A stretch of DNA of 64,000 nt from Tabrizicola soli (GCF_015999335.1 NZ_JAEACP010000011.1:1-64000); one strand, 5' to 3'. Positions 25,735 to 34,700 are shown, numbered from the stretch's first letter. Program-made: numbers and translations. The notes: generated by a model not told the origin, from the letters alone.

Positions 25735-26565
25735 ATGAAGGATGTGAAGATCGGCGGGCTGACCGTCGGCAACGACCGCCCGCTGCTGGTGATCGCGGGC
25801 CCCTGCCAGCTGGAAGGCCTGGACCACGCCCAGATGATCGCCGGAGAGATGGCGCAGGCCTGCCGGGCGGCGGGGGCGCAGTTCGTGTTCAAGGCGAGCT
25901 ACGACAAGGCCAACCGCACCTCGCTGTCGGGCAGGCGGGGCATGGGGATCGAGGCGGGGCTCAAGGTGCTGGAGGCGGTGCGCGCCATGGGCATGCCGGT
26001 CCTGACCGATGTGCATGACTCCGGCCAGGCGCGCGAGGCGGCCGCGGTGGTGGATGTGATCCAGATCCCCGCCTTCCTCTGCCGCCAGACCGATCTGCTG
26101 CTGGCCGCCGGGGAAACCGGGGCGGTGGTCAATGTGAAGAAGGGCCAGTTCCTGGCGCCCTGGGACATGGCCAATGTGGCGGCCAAGGTCGCCTCGACCG
26201 GCAACGCGCGCATCCTACTGACCGAGCGCGGGGTCAGCTTCGGCTACAACACGCTGGTGGCCGACATGCGCAGCCTGCCGATCATGGCGCGCACCGGCTG
26301 GCCGGTGATCATGGACGCGACCCATTCGGTGCAGCAGCCGGGCGGACAGGGCGGCTCCTCGGGCGGCCAGCGCGAGTTCGCGCCGGTAATGGCGCGGGCG
26401 GCGGTCAGCCTTGGCATCGCAGGCGTGTTCATCGAGACGCATGAGGATCCCGACCGCGCGCCCTCGGACGGGCCGAACATGATCCCCCTGGCCCAGATGC
26501 CGGCGCTGGTGGCCAGCCTGATGTCCTTCGACCGGCTCGCCAAGGCGGATCCGCTCCGGCCCTGA
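25735..26565 (+). CDS. kdsA: 3-deoxy-8-phosphooctulonate (Kdo-8-P) synthase
   Basis: A 276-residue aldol-type enzyme condensing PEP with arabinose-5-phosphate to Kdo-8-phosphate, needed for LPS and for the Kdo linker of ABC-exported capsules. Seen: AGPCQLEGLDHA (about 22-33), KASYDKANRTS (about 55-65), and QQPGGQGGSSGGQREFAPVMARAA (about 200-223). Its place directly behind kpsTE suggests a role in capsule linker supply, though it may be the only housekeeping copy. ATG 25735 was chosen to match the family start. Confidence 0.96.
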   Translation: MKDVKIGGLTVGNDRPLLVIAGPCQLEGLDHAQMIAGEMAQACRAAGAQFVFKASYDKANRTSLSGRRGMGIEAGLKVLEAVRAMGMPVLTDVHDSGQAREAAAVVDVIQIPAFLCRQTDLLLAAGETGAVVNVKKGQFLAPWDMANVAAKVASTGNARILLTERGVSFGYNTLVADMRSLPIMARTGWPVIMDATHSVQQPGGQGGSSGGQREFAPVMARAAVSLGIAGVFIETHEDPDRAPSDGPNMIPLAQMPALVASLMSFDRLAKADPLRP

Positions 26566-26590
26566 AGCGGGACGCCTGCCGGGGGCACCA

Positions 26591-26636
26591 CCGGAAATCG
26601 AAACGATTTCCGGACCGATTTCCGTACGGAAATCGG
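26591..26636. repeat. tandem perfect palindromes in convergent gap
   Basis: First, CCGGAAATCG (26591-26600), loop AAA, CGATTTCCGG (26604-26613). Second, a perfect 22-bp palindrome at 26615-26636 with half-site CCGATTTCCGT. Both share the ATTTCCG core. They sit between convergent kdsA and the flavoprotein gene and may end transcription from both sides. The layout recalls the pair at 49200-49243. Confidence 0.75.
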
Positions 26637-26645
26637 CGCCCGGTC

Positions 26646-27812
26646 TCAGATCGCCTGCCCGGCGGCCCAGCCGCTCGACCAGGCCCACTGGAAGTTGTAG
26701 CCGCCCAGCCAGCCGGTCACGTCCACCACCTCGCCGATGAAATGCAGGCCGGGCACCGTCTTCGCCGCCATCGAGCGCCCGTCCAGCGCCCGCGTGTCCA
26801 CGCCGCCCAGCGTCACCTCGGCCGTGCGGTAGCCCTCGGAACCCACCGGCACCAGCCGCCAGTCGCGGATCCCCGCCGCGACCCGGTCAAGCACCGCCGA
26901 CGGCAGCTCGGCCATGGTCTGCGTCACCCCTGCCGCCTCCTCCAGATGCCGGGCCAGCCGCTCGGGCAGCCAGCGGCCCAGCACGCTGCGCAGCGCCAGC
27001 TTGCCGCGCGCCGCGCGCAGTTCCGCCGCCACGTCCCGGCCGGGCAGAAGGTCAAGGTGAATGGCCTTCCCCTCGCGCCAGTAGCTGGAGATCTGCAGCA
27101 CCGCCGGACCGGACAGCCCGCGATGGGTGAAGAGAAGCGCCTCGTCGAAACCCGCCTTGCCGCAGGAGACCCGCCCCGGCAGCGACACCCCGGCGAGCGG
27201 CCGCATCCAGGCCAGTTCCTGCTCGGCGAAGGTCAGCGGCACCAGCGCGGGCCGGGTCTCGATCATGGGCAGGCCGAAGCTTCCGGCGATGCGGTAGCCA
27301 TATCCGGTGGCCCCCATCTTCGGGATCGACTTGCCTCCGGTCGCCACCACCACGGCCCCCGCGCTCTGGATCCCGCGCGCGGTCTCGACCGTGAAGCCCG
27401 CGCCCGACCGCCGCACCTCGCCCAAGGCGCAGCCGAGCCAGAGCGTCGCCCCCGCGCGTTCCATGTCGCGGACCAGCATCGCGACCACCTGGGTGGCCGG
27501 CCCGTCGCAGAAGAGCTGGCCCAGGGTCTTTTCGTGCCAGGCGATCCCGGCGGCATCCATCCGGGCGATGAAGTCCCACTGGGTGAACCGCTTCAGCGCC
27601 GAAAGCGCAAAGCGCGGGTTCTGCGACAGGAATCGCTCGGGCGCGATCTGCAGGTTGGTGAAGTTGCAGCGCCCGCCGCCCGAGATCCTGATCTTCTCGC
27701 CCGGCGCCTGCGCGTGGTCGATTACCAGTACCCTGCGGCCGCGGCGCCCCGCCTCGATGGCGGCCATCATGCCGGCCGCGCCGGCGCCAAGGATGATCGC
27801 GTCCCAGTCCAT
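26646..27812 (-). CDS. HI0933/YhiN-like FAD-binding oxidoreductase
   Basis: A 388-residue flavoprotein of the BaiN/YhiN family (PF03486). The N-terminal Rossmann motif is AIILGAGAAGMMAAIEAGRRGRRV with the acidic VIDHAQ. The family hallmark ISGGGRCNFTN is at about residues 43-53, with VVVATGGKSIPKMG in the middle. The C terminus is the second FAD motif GLHFIGEVVDVTGWLGGYNFQWAWSSG. Members are described as aminoacetone-oxidase-like or 3-dehydro-bile acid reductases, but most have unknown substrates. It lies next to tRNA-Gln on the opposite strand. Confidence 0.88.
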   Translation of the reverse strand: MDWDAIILGAGAAGMMAAIEAGRRGRRVLVIDHAQAPGEKIRISGGGRCNFTNLQIAPERFLSQNPRFALSALKRFTQWDFIARMDAAGIAWHEKTLGQLFCDGPATQVVAMLVRDMERAGATLWLGCALGEVRRSGAGFTVETARGIQSAGAVVVATGGKSIPKMGATGYGYRIAGSFGLPMIETRPALVPLTFAEQELAWMRPLAGVSLPGRVSCGKAGFDEALLFTHRGLSGPAVLQISSYWREGKAIHLDLLPGRDVAAELRAARGKLALRSVLGRWLPERLARHLEEAAGVTQTMAELPSAVLDRVAAGIRDWRLVPVGSEGYRTAEVTLGGVDTRALDGRSMAAKTVPGLHFIGEVVDVTGWLGGYNFQWAWSSGWAAGQAI

Positions 27813-27883
27813 CCCCCCTGTTACCCGCCGCCCCCCGGCCCTGCAAGCCAGCGCCGAGCCGCGAAATTTTCGCCATTGGCCCC

Positions 27884-27912
27884 TTGCACCCCCTGCGGGC
27901 CTTCGCTAAACA
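27884..27912 (+). promoter_or_regulatory. candidate tRNA-Gln promoter
   Basis: TTGCAC (27884-27889), 17 bases, TAAACA (27907-27912), thirteen bases before the tRNA 5' end. Confidence 0.5.
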
Positions 27913-27924
27913 CCGCCGCACGGT

Positions 27925-27999
<75 letters not shown>

Positions 28000-28023
28000 A
28001 CTTTCCCGTAGTCGAATGCCCGC

Positions 28024-29775
28024 TCAGGTCAGGTCCAGGAGGCGCTGCACGCCCACCGGGGGTTCGGCGCGGAAGGGCATCAGGTAGAGCCTGCGCGCCA
28101 GACCGCCGCGGATCCGCGCGATCTGGCTGGCCTCGCCCGCGATCCGGCGCTGGAGGAGCGGGTCGGTCGTTCCCGTCGCGGCGAGCGCGCGGTTCACCAC
28201 CCAGGCCCAGGGCTCTATCTTCGCGCGGCGGAGGTCGTCGGCAAGGCTGGCCGCCTCGGAGACCGGGGTGGTCTCGGGCAGGGCCACCAGGATGACACGG
28301 GTATAGTCGGGATCCTGCAGGCGCATCAGCGGGGTGACGATGCGGCCGGGGGTCGCGCCCATGTCCTGCGTCATCTGGCGGTGATAGGCCCCGGTCGCAT
28401 CCAGCAGCAGAAGCGTATGGCCGGTGGGCGCGGTGTCCATCACGACGAAACCGCCCCGCGCCTCGGCCACGAGGCGGGAGAAGGCGTGGAACACGGCCAC
28501 CTCCTCGGTGCAGGGCGAGGCGAGGTCCTCGCGCAGCAGGGCGCGGTCGGCCTCGTCAAGGTCGCAGCCCCTGGTCGCCATGACCTTCTCCACATAGCGT
28601 GCGGTCTCGGCCACGGGGTCGATGCGGTCCAGCGTCAGGCCTTCGAGACTGCCCTCGACCACAAGCGCAAGATGGGCGGCGGGGTCGGTCGTGGTCAGGT
28701 GGACCTTGTGGCCGCGCTTCACCAGCCCCAGCGCGATCGCGGCGGCCAGGGTGGTCTTGCCGACGCCGCCCTTGCCCATGACCATGATCAGGCCGCGCCC
28801 GGCCCGGGCAAGCTCGTCGACCATGGCGGCAAGGCCGGGTTCCGCACGCGCCGGGGCGAGAGGAGCCATGGGGGCAGCGGAGGATTCGTCCTGGAAAAGC
28901 GCGCGGAGGGCGGCAAGGCCCACCATGTCGAAGGAGCGCAGCGGCACCTCGGTCCGGGGCAGCGCGGCAAGGGCCGGCGGCAGTGCGGCGAGCACGGCGG
29001 CATGGTCGCGCGCGAGGCCGCTGGCCACCGGATCGTCGGCCGCGGCGGCGTGGAAGACGCCATTCACCGCCAGCCGCTGGTTGGCAAGGCCGAGCGAGCG
29101 CAGCTCGTCCGAGGTGCGCGCCGCCTCGCGCACCGCGCCGCGGTCGGGACGGGTGACCAGCACGATCGAGGTCTGCTCGGGATCGGACAGCGTGCGAAGC
29201 GCGGCGCGGAAGCGGTCCTCCTGCATCTTCAGCCCGGAATGGGGACCAAGGCAGGAGGCCCCCCGGTCATTGCCCTGCAGGAATCCCGTCCAGGCGCGCG
29301 GCAGGCTGAGCAGGCGCAGCGTGTGGCCGGTGGGGGCGGTGTCGAAGATCACATGGTCGAAGCCCCTGGCCCCCTCGCCCAGAAGGCCGACGAATTCGTC
29401 GAAAGCGGCGATCTCGATGGTGCAGGCGCCCGAAAGCTGTTCGCGCACATTATCCTGGTCCTCCCCCGGGGCAAGCTGGTCGAGGACGCGGGCGCGGTAG
29501 CCCTCGGCCGCCTTGTCGGGGTCGATGTTCAGGGCCGACAGGTTCGGCGCACCGGGAATCGGGGTCGGCCGGTCCGAGAGGGCCGCGCCCAGCATCTCGT
29601 CCAGGTTCGAGGCCGGGTCGGTGCTGACCAGAAGCACCCGCCTGCCCCGGTCGGCCAGCGCCAGCGCCACGGCGCAGCCGAGCGAGGTCTTTCCGACGCC
29701 GCCCTTGCCGGTGAAGAACAGGAATCGGGTCGGGTTCTGGGCAAGTGCGCCGGGGGAGAGGATGTCGGGGAGCAT
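28024..29775 (-). CDS. arsA: ArsA-type arsenite/antimonite-stimulated ATPase
   Basis: A 583-residue protein, the exact length of plasmid R773 ArsA, made of two homologous halves with P-loops FTGKGGVGKTS (about 22) and MGKGGVGKTTL (about 330). The three metalloid cysteines of ArsA are all present: LSGACTIEI, ASCLGPHSG and SPCTEEVAVF. The signal-transduction motifs DTAPTGHTLRLL and DTAPTGHTLLLL follow in each half. ATG 29775 is preferred over ATG 29808 for length and a weak AGGT site. ArsA normally drives ArsB, with ArsD as chaperone; neither is adjacent. It follows tRNA-Gln on the opposite strand and is divergent from the HlyD gene. Confidence 0.93.
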   Translation of the reverse strand: MLPDILSPGALAQNPTRFLFFTGKGGVGKTSLGCAVALALADRGRRVLLVSTDPASNLDEMLGAALSDRPTPIPGAPNLSALNIDPDKAAEGYRARVLDQLAPGEDQDNVREQLSGACTIEIAAFDEFVGLLGEGARGFDHVIFDTAPTGHTLRLLSLPRAWTGFLQGNDRGASCLGPHSGLKMQEDRFRAALRTLSDPEQTSIVLVTRPDRGAVREAARTSDELRSLGLANQRLAVNGVFHAAAADDPVASGLARDHAAVLAALPPALAALPRTEVPLRSFDMVGLAALRALFQDESSAAPMAPLAPARAEPGLAAMVDELARAGRGLIMVMGKGGVGKTTLAAAIALGLVKRGHKVHLTTTDPAAHLALVVEGSLEGLTLDRIDPVAETARYVEKVMATRGCDLDEADRALLREDLASPCTEEVAVFHAFSRLVAEARGGFVVMDTAPTGHTLLLLDATGAYHRQMTQDMGATPGRIVTPLMRLQDPDYTRVILVALPETTPVSEAASLADDLRRAKIEPWAWVVNRALAATGTTDPLLQRRIAGEASQIARIRGGLARRLYLMPFRAEPPVGVQRLLDLT

Positions 29776-29944
29776 CAAGACCTGCCTTGTGACGAATTGT
29801 TCAAGCATGCCACGGCTGGCGGGCGGGGGCGATGACCTGCGTCAACCCGCCCCAAGCCGCTCCGGGCCGCCGCCCTTGACCCCGGTCAAGGCAGGACGCA
29901 GCTTGGCCGTGCAGGCTGCTGCCTGGCCAGGGAAGGACCCGAGG

Positions 29945-31168
29945 ATGAGCGAACCGGATGCAGGCGGCCTGCCGCTGGAACTGGGCGAGAGGTCCGACCG
30001 GCCCGATCCGCGCGCGGGCTGGTCCTTCCGCCGCCGCTATCTTCTGGTGCTGCTGGTGCCGGCGCTGATGTTCTCGGGCGCGGTGATCGGGATGTATTTC
30101 CAGCCGCCCGCGCTGCGCGCCTTCTATAACGCGACCGGGCTGCAGCCAGGCGGGGGCACGGATTCGCCGATCGCGCTTCCGGCCGGGATCGACCTGCCGC
30201 CCGCCATGGCCGAGACGCTCCTGCCCTCGGATGTGATCGGGCTGGCGCGGATCATGCCGCGCGGCGATGTCTCGGTGGTGGCGGCCCCCTATGGCGCGGG
30301 GGATGCGCGGGTGGCCGAGATCCTGGTCGCCGAGGGCGACCGGGTCGAGCGGGGCGCGGTGCTGGCGCGGCTGGACAATGCGGCTGCGCTGGAAAGCGCG
30401 GTGATGATGGCCGAGGCCAACCTTGCGGTGCGCGAGGCCGGGCTGGTGCAGACCCGCGCCGCCGTCCTGGCCAGCCGGGACGAGGCGCAGGCGACGCGCG
30501 ACCAGGCCGTCGCCACGGCCGAGGAGGCGGCGACCACGCTGACCCGCACCGAAGAGCTGTTCCAGCGCGGCGTCGCGACCCAGGCGACGCTGGACGCGGT
30601 GCGCACCGCCGACGCCCAGGCGCGGCAGGCCGTCACCCGGGCCGAGGCCACGCTGGCGCGCTTCTCGGCGGTGGCGCTGGAGGACCAGCCCGACGTGCTG
30701 GTGGCCGAGCGCAACGTCGAAGCGGGCCGCGCCGATCTGGACCGCGCGCGGCTGGACCTGGCGCGCGCCAGCGTCGCGGCGCCGATCGCGGGCACGATCC
30801 TGGATATCAGGGTCACCCCCGGCCAGCGCCCGCCGGCCGACGGGATCATGCTGATGGGCGATACCGGGCACATGACGGCCGAGGTCGAGATCTGGCAGGA
30901 CCGCATCGCCGCGGTTGCGGTGGGCCAGCCGGTCGAACTGGTCTCGCCGGCCCTGGAGGGGGCGCTGCAGGGGCGGGTCGAGCGGATCGGGCTGACGGTG
31001 GGGCGGCAGGGGCTGATCTCGGACGACGCGGCCGAGAACAAGGACGCGCGGGTGGTGCTGGTCCATGTCGCGCTGGACGTCGCCTCCTCGGAGCGGGCGG
31101 CGCGGTTCACCAACCTGGAAGCCGTCGCCCGGATCGACGCCGCCCCGGTGAAGGCCGCCGCGCCATGA
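29945..31168 (+). CDS. HlyD/DevB-type periplasmic adaptor
   Basis: A 407-residue membrane-fusion protein. One N-terminal helix (about 28-50, RRYLLVLLVPALMFSGAVIG) precedes a barrel-sandwich (VAAPYGAGDARVAEILVAEGD). A long alpha-hairpin coiled coil follows (about 145-260, alanine- and arginine-rich), then the second lipoyl half (VAAPIAGTILDIRVTPGQ). It belongs with the next two genes as a DevBCA-like exporter. ATG 29945 is chosen because the hydrophilic head and helix start there; AAGGACCCGAGG precedes it. It overlaps the permease by four bases (ATGA). Confidence 0.9.
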   Translation: MSEPDAGGLPLELGERSDRPDPRAGWSFRRRYLLVLLVPALMFSGAVIGMYFQPPALRAFYNATGLQPGGGTDSPIALPAGIDLPPAMAETLLPSDVIGLARIMPRGDVSVVAAPYGAGDARVAEILVAEGDRVERGAVLARLDNAAALESAVMMAEANLAVREAGLVQTRAAVLASRDEAQATRDQAVATAEEAATTLTRTEELFQRGVATQATLDAVRTADAQARQAVTRAEATLARFSAVALEDQPDVLVAERNVEAGRADLDRARLDLARASVAAPIAGTILDIRVTPGQRPPADGIMLMGDTGHMTAEVEIWQDRIAAVAVGQPVELVSPALEGALQGRVERIGLTVGRQGLISDDAAENKDARVVLVHVALDVASSERAARFTNLEAVARIDAAPVKAAAP

Positions 31169-32337
31169 TGCGGCTCTTGCAGCGCCTGTTCGGCCGGCTG
31201 CCGATCGGCTGGCTGCAGCTGACGCACAACAGGATGCGCTTCGCCGCCGCGCTGACCGGGGTGGCCTTCGCCAATGTGCTGGTCTTCGTCCAGCTCGGGA
31301 TCATGAACTCGATGGCCACGGCGACGCTGCGCCCCTACGAATTCTTCCGCGCCGACATCATGATCTCGGCGGATGATGCCAATGCCCTGAACGAGGGCGA
31401 GAATGTCGCGCGGCAGTGGCTGTTGCAGGCGATGGCCGACCCGGAGGTGACCGACGGCATCGGCCTTTTCGTCACCAACCTGCCCTGGAACCGGGGCGAG
31501 CAGGACATCAGCCTGACGACCTTCGGCATCGACCCGGCCAGGCCCGGTTTCCTGAACCCCGAGATCGCGGCGCAGGCCGGGCTGCTGGAGGTGGGGGATT
31601 CGGCGCTGATCGACCGGCTGGCGCGCGGCATCCCGCGCGAGGAGGCGGCCTCGATCCGGCCGCAGACGCCGCTCAGCTTCGAGACCAAGAGCCGCACGCT
31701 GACGCTCTACGGCACCTTTGCCGGCGGCGGCGGCTTTGGCGGCGACGGCTACATGATCGTGTCGGACCAGACCTTCCTGGCGCTGTTCCCCGACCGCCGC
31801 TCGACCGCGCCGGACCATATCCTGCTGGCGCTGCGGCCGGGGGCGGATGTGCAGGCGGCGGTCACGCGGCTGAAGCGGCTGGTCTCGGACCCGTCTCTGC
31901 GCATCCGCAGCTATGCCGATGCGGCGCAGGAGGAACTGGCCTATCAGCAGACCAGACGGCCAACCGGGGTGATCTTCGGCTTCGGCGTGCTGATCGGCGT
32001 GCTGGTCGGGCTGGTGATCGTCTACCAGGTGCTCTCGACCGACGTGGCGGACCACCTGCGCGAATATGCGACCTTCAAGGCCATGGGCTATGGCCCGCGC
32101 TTCTTCATGGGGATCGTGCTGGAGGAGGCGATGACCCTGGGCGTCCTGGGCTTCATTCCCGGCATGATCGTGGGCAGCACCATCCTGAAGGTGATGGCGA
32201 CGGTCACCACCCTGCCCCTGCAGGTCACCGCATCGATGGCGGTGGTGGTCTTCCTCGGCACGGTGGTCTTTTCCACCCTTTCCGGCATGATCGCCACCCG
32301 CCGTCTTGCCGCCGCCGATCCGGCCGATCTGTTCTGA
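31165..32337 (+). CDS. DevC-like MacB/FtsX-type ABC permease
   Basis: A 390-residue permease with four helices in the MacB/FtsX arrangement: TM1 at about 25-45 (FAAALTGVAFANVLVFVQLG), a large periplasmic domain, then three helices after about 270 (IFGFGVLIGVLVGLVIVYQ, FMGIVLEEAMTLGVLGFIPG and a last one near 355). It ends with TRRLAAADPADLF as in DevC proteins. Coupled to the adaptor (ATGA) and the ATPase. Such tripartite systems push lipids, glycolipids or peptides to an outer-membrane channel; none is encoded nearby. Confidence 0.9.
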   Translation: MMRLLQRLFGRLPIGWLQLTHNRMRFAAALTGVAFANVLVFVQLGIMNSMATATLRPYEFFRADIMISADDANALNEGENVARQWLLQAMADPEVTDGIGLFVTNLPWNRGEQDISLTTFGIDPARPGFLNPEIAAQAGLLEVGDSALIDRLARGIPREEAASIRPQTPLSFETKSRTLTLYGTFAGGGGFGGDGYMIVSDQTFLALFPDRRSTAPDHILLALRPGADVQAAVTRLKRLVSDPSLRIRSYADAAQEELAYQQTRRPTGVIFGFGVLIGVLVGLVIVYQVLSTDVADHLREYATFKAMGYGPRFFMGIVLEEAMTLGVLGFIPGMIVGSTILKVMATVTTLPLQVTASMAVVVFLGTVVFSTLSGMIATRRLAAADPADLF

Positions 32338-32344
32338 GGGCGCG

Positions 32345-33046
32345 ATGCAACAGGAGCCCATCGTCGATGTCCGGGGCCTGAACCACTGGTTCGGCGTCGA
32401 TACCGCACGCAGGCAGGCGCTTTACGACATCTCGCTGACGCTGGAGCGCGGCAGCTTCACCATCCTGATGGGCCCCTCCGGCTCGGGCAAGACCACGCTC
32501 CTGACGCTGATCGGCTGCCTGCGGGCGGTGCAGGACGGCTCGGTCCGGCTTCTGTCGCAAGAGCTGAACGGCGCCGGCGAGGCGCAGCTCGTGGCGATGC
32601 GGCGGCGGCTGGGCTTCATCTTCCAGGCGCATAACCTGCATGAAAGCCTGACGGCGGCGCAGAACGTGATGATGGGGGCGCAGGTCCATACGGGCGTGCC
32701 GGATGCGCTGGCCGAGAAGGCCTCGGTGCATCTCCTGCGGCTGGTCGGGCTGGCCGAGCGGGCGGATTACCTGCCCGCGAACCTCTCCGGCGGGCAGAAG
32801 CAGCGCGTCGCGGTGGCGCGCGCGCTGGTGGGCCAGCCGGCGCTTCTGCTGGCCGACGAGCCGACAGCGGCGCTCGACAAGGAAAGCGCAGCCGAGGTGG
32901 TGGACCTGCTGATCCGCATCGGCAAGGCGCGGGGGATGACCGTGCTGCTGGTCACGCATGACAACCGCATCCTCGACCGCGCCGACCGGATCCTGACACT
33001 GGAGGACGGCCGGATCGTCCGCGACGACCGGCGCGCGCCCGCCTGA
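32345..33046 (+). CDS. DevA-like ABC transporter ATP-binding protein
   Basis: A 233-residue ATPase of the MacB/LolD/DevA group. Walker A is GPSGSGKTTLL (about 41), the Q-loop is FIFQAHNLHESLT, the signature is LSGGQKQRVAVARALV, Walker B is LLLADEPTAALD, and the switch histidine is in LLVTHDNRI. ATG 32345 is the first after the permease stop, seven bases downstream; earlier in-frame codons overlap the permease. Last gene of the three-gene exporter operon. Confidence 0.93.
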   Translation: MQQEPIVDVRGLNHWFGVDTARRQALYDISLTLERGSFTILMGPSGSGKTTLLTLIGCLRAVQDGSVRLLSQELNGAGEAQLVAMRRRLGFIFQAHNLHESLTAAQNVMMGAQVHTGVPDALAEKASVHLLRLVGLAERADYLPANLSGGQKQRVAVARALVGQPALLLADEPTAALDKESAAEVVDLLIRIGKARGMTVLLVTHDNRILDRADRILTLEDGRIVRDDRRAPA

Positions 33047-33135
33047 CCGCAGCGGGGGTCGCGCACAAGTCACTTGACCAGGCCGGCGGCCCTCCACTAC
33101 TGGCATCCCGGCCGCCGCTAGAGAAAGTCCCCGAC

Positions 33136-33588
33136 GTGATCCGCAAGACCCTTGTCCCGTTCGTCCTGCTGCCTCTTGCCGCCTGCGCCAGCGGCGGCAC
33201 GACCAGCGTGCAGTTCTATCCGCTGCAAGGCGAAATCGCCGCCGAGGACCCGACACTGGTGATCGAGGGCGTGATGCGCAACGTGGCCGGCACCTCGGGC
33301 CCGCTGACCTTCCGCCTGCCCGAACGCGGGAAATGCGAAGGTACCTGGACCTCGCTGACCCCCAAGACCGTCTCGCGCTCGCGCGGGCTGGCGCTGACCT
33401 GGAAGAAGACCGGCGGCGAGCTCGGCACCAAGACCGACACCGTGGCCGGGGTGAACGACGGCGAGATCTATGCCGTCTGCAACGACGGCACCCGGGTGCA
33501 GGGCACCTTTGCCATCGGCTCGGGCACCGCCAGCGGCACCGGCCAGGCGACCGATACCAACGGCAACGTCTACAAGCTGCTGTTCTAG
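33136..33588 (+). CDS. hypothetical lipoprotein
   Basis: A 150-residue protein with a lipobox signal peptide, MIRKTLVPFVLLPLAACASGG, whose cysteine is about residue 17. This predicts lipidation and envelope location. The rest is a small beta-rich domain with two further cysteines (GKCEGTW and AVCNDGT) that could pair. It starts at GTG 33136 after GAGAAAG. Its stop codon TAG overlaps the stop of convergent aroB. Function unknown. Confidence 0.7.
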   Translation: MIRKTLVPFVLLPLAACASGGTTSVQFYPLQGEIAAEDPTLVIEGVMRNVAGTSGPLTFRLPERGKCEGTWTSLTPKTVSRSRGLALTWKKTGGELGTKTDTVAGVNDGEIYAVCNDGTRVQGTFAIGSGTASGTGQATDTNGNVYKLLF

Positions 33589-34700
33589 CGCCGGCGGGCC
33601 ATCGCCTCGTCCAGCACCGCGCGCACCGCTTCGCCCGGCACGTCCTCGGCCACGAAGGCCCGGCCGATGCCATGGGCGAGGATGAAGCGCAGGCGGCCGT
33701 CCACCACCTTCTTGTCCTGCCCCATCAGCGCGATCAGCGCCTCGGTTCCCGGCAGTTCGCCCGGAATGTCGGCAAGGTCCAGCTTCATCCCCATCGTCGC
33801 CAGATGGGCGCGGACGCGGCTGGGTTCCTCCTGGCTGCACAGGCCAAGCCGGGCGGAAAGCTCGAAGGCCAGGGCGCAGCCGATCGCCACGCCCTCGCCA
33901 TGCAGGAGGCGGCCGGAATATCCCGTCGCCTTTTCCAGCGCATGGCAGAAGGTATGGCCCAGGTTCAGCAGCGCGCGCTCGCCCTCCTCGGTCTCGTCGC
34001 GGGAAACGATCCCGGCCTTCATCTCGACCGAGCGGGTGACGGCATGCAGCCGCGCCGCCCGGTCGCCATCGCGCAGGGCGGGGCCATGGCTCTCCAGCCA
34101 GCCGAAGAAGGCGGCATCGCCGAGCAGGCCGTATTTCACCACCTCGCCATAGCCCGAGAGGAAGTCGCGGGCGGGCAGCGTGTCCAGCACTCCGATGTCG
34201 GCCAGGACCAGGCTCGGCTGGTGGAAGGCGCCGACCAGGTTCTTGCCCTGCGCGGTGTTGATCCCGGTCTTGCCGCCGACCGAGCTGTCGACCTGCGCCA
34301 GAAGCGTGGTCGGCAGCTGCACGAAGCGCACGCCCCGGCGCAGGATCGCGGCGGAGAAGCCGACGAGGTCGCCGATCACGCCCCCCCCCAGCGCCACCAC
34401 CACATCCTTGCGCTCGACCTTCTGTTCCAGCAGCCATTCGGTGCAGCGGGCCAGGTTTTCCCAGCCCTTCGTCGCCTCGCCCGGCGGCAGGGCAAGGGCG
34501 GCGACCGCGATCCCCTCGGCCTCCAGGGCCGCGGTCAGCGCCGGCAGATGCGCGGCGGCCACGGTCGCGTCGGTCACCACCGCCACGCGCTTGCGGCGCA
34601 GCAAGGGCGCGATCTCGGCCCCGGCCCGGGCGATCAGCCCCTCGCCGATGCGCACCTCATAGGACCGGGAGCCCAGGTCCACCGCCACGGTATTCGTCAT
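33585..34700 (-). CDS. aroB: 3-dehydroquinate synthase
   Basis: A 371-residue enzyme of the shikimate pathway converting DAHP to dehydroquinate with NAD and a divalent metal. Seen: ALGGGVIGDLVGFSAAILRRGV, PTTLLAQVDSSVGGKTGIN, GYGEVVKYGLL, and the metal-binding NLGHTFCHALE and LLHGEGVAIG. Start ATG 34700 follows GGAGGA; ATG 34703 overlaps the aroK stop. The pair aroK-aroB is translationally coupled, as in many proteobacteria. At its 3' end it overlaps the lipoprotein gene by four bases. Confidence 0.97.
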   Translation of the reverse strand: MTNTVAVDLGSRSYEVRIGEGLIARAGAEIAPLLRRKRVAVVTDATVAAAHLPALTAALEAEGIAVAALALPPGEATKGWENLARCTEWLLEQKVERKDVVVALGGGVIGDLVGFSAAILRRGVRFVQLPTTLLAQVDSSVGGKTGINTAQGKNLVGAFHQPSLVLADIGVLDTLPARDFLSGYGEVVKYGLLGDAAFFGWLESHGPALRDGDRAARLHAVTRSVEMKAGIVSRDETEEGERALLNLGHTFCHALEKATGYSGRLLHGEGVAIGCALAFELSARLGLCSQEEPSRVRAHLATMGMKLDLADIPGELPGTEALIALMGQDKKVVDGRLRFILAHGIGRAFVAEDVPGEAVRAVLDEAMARRR

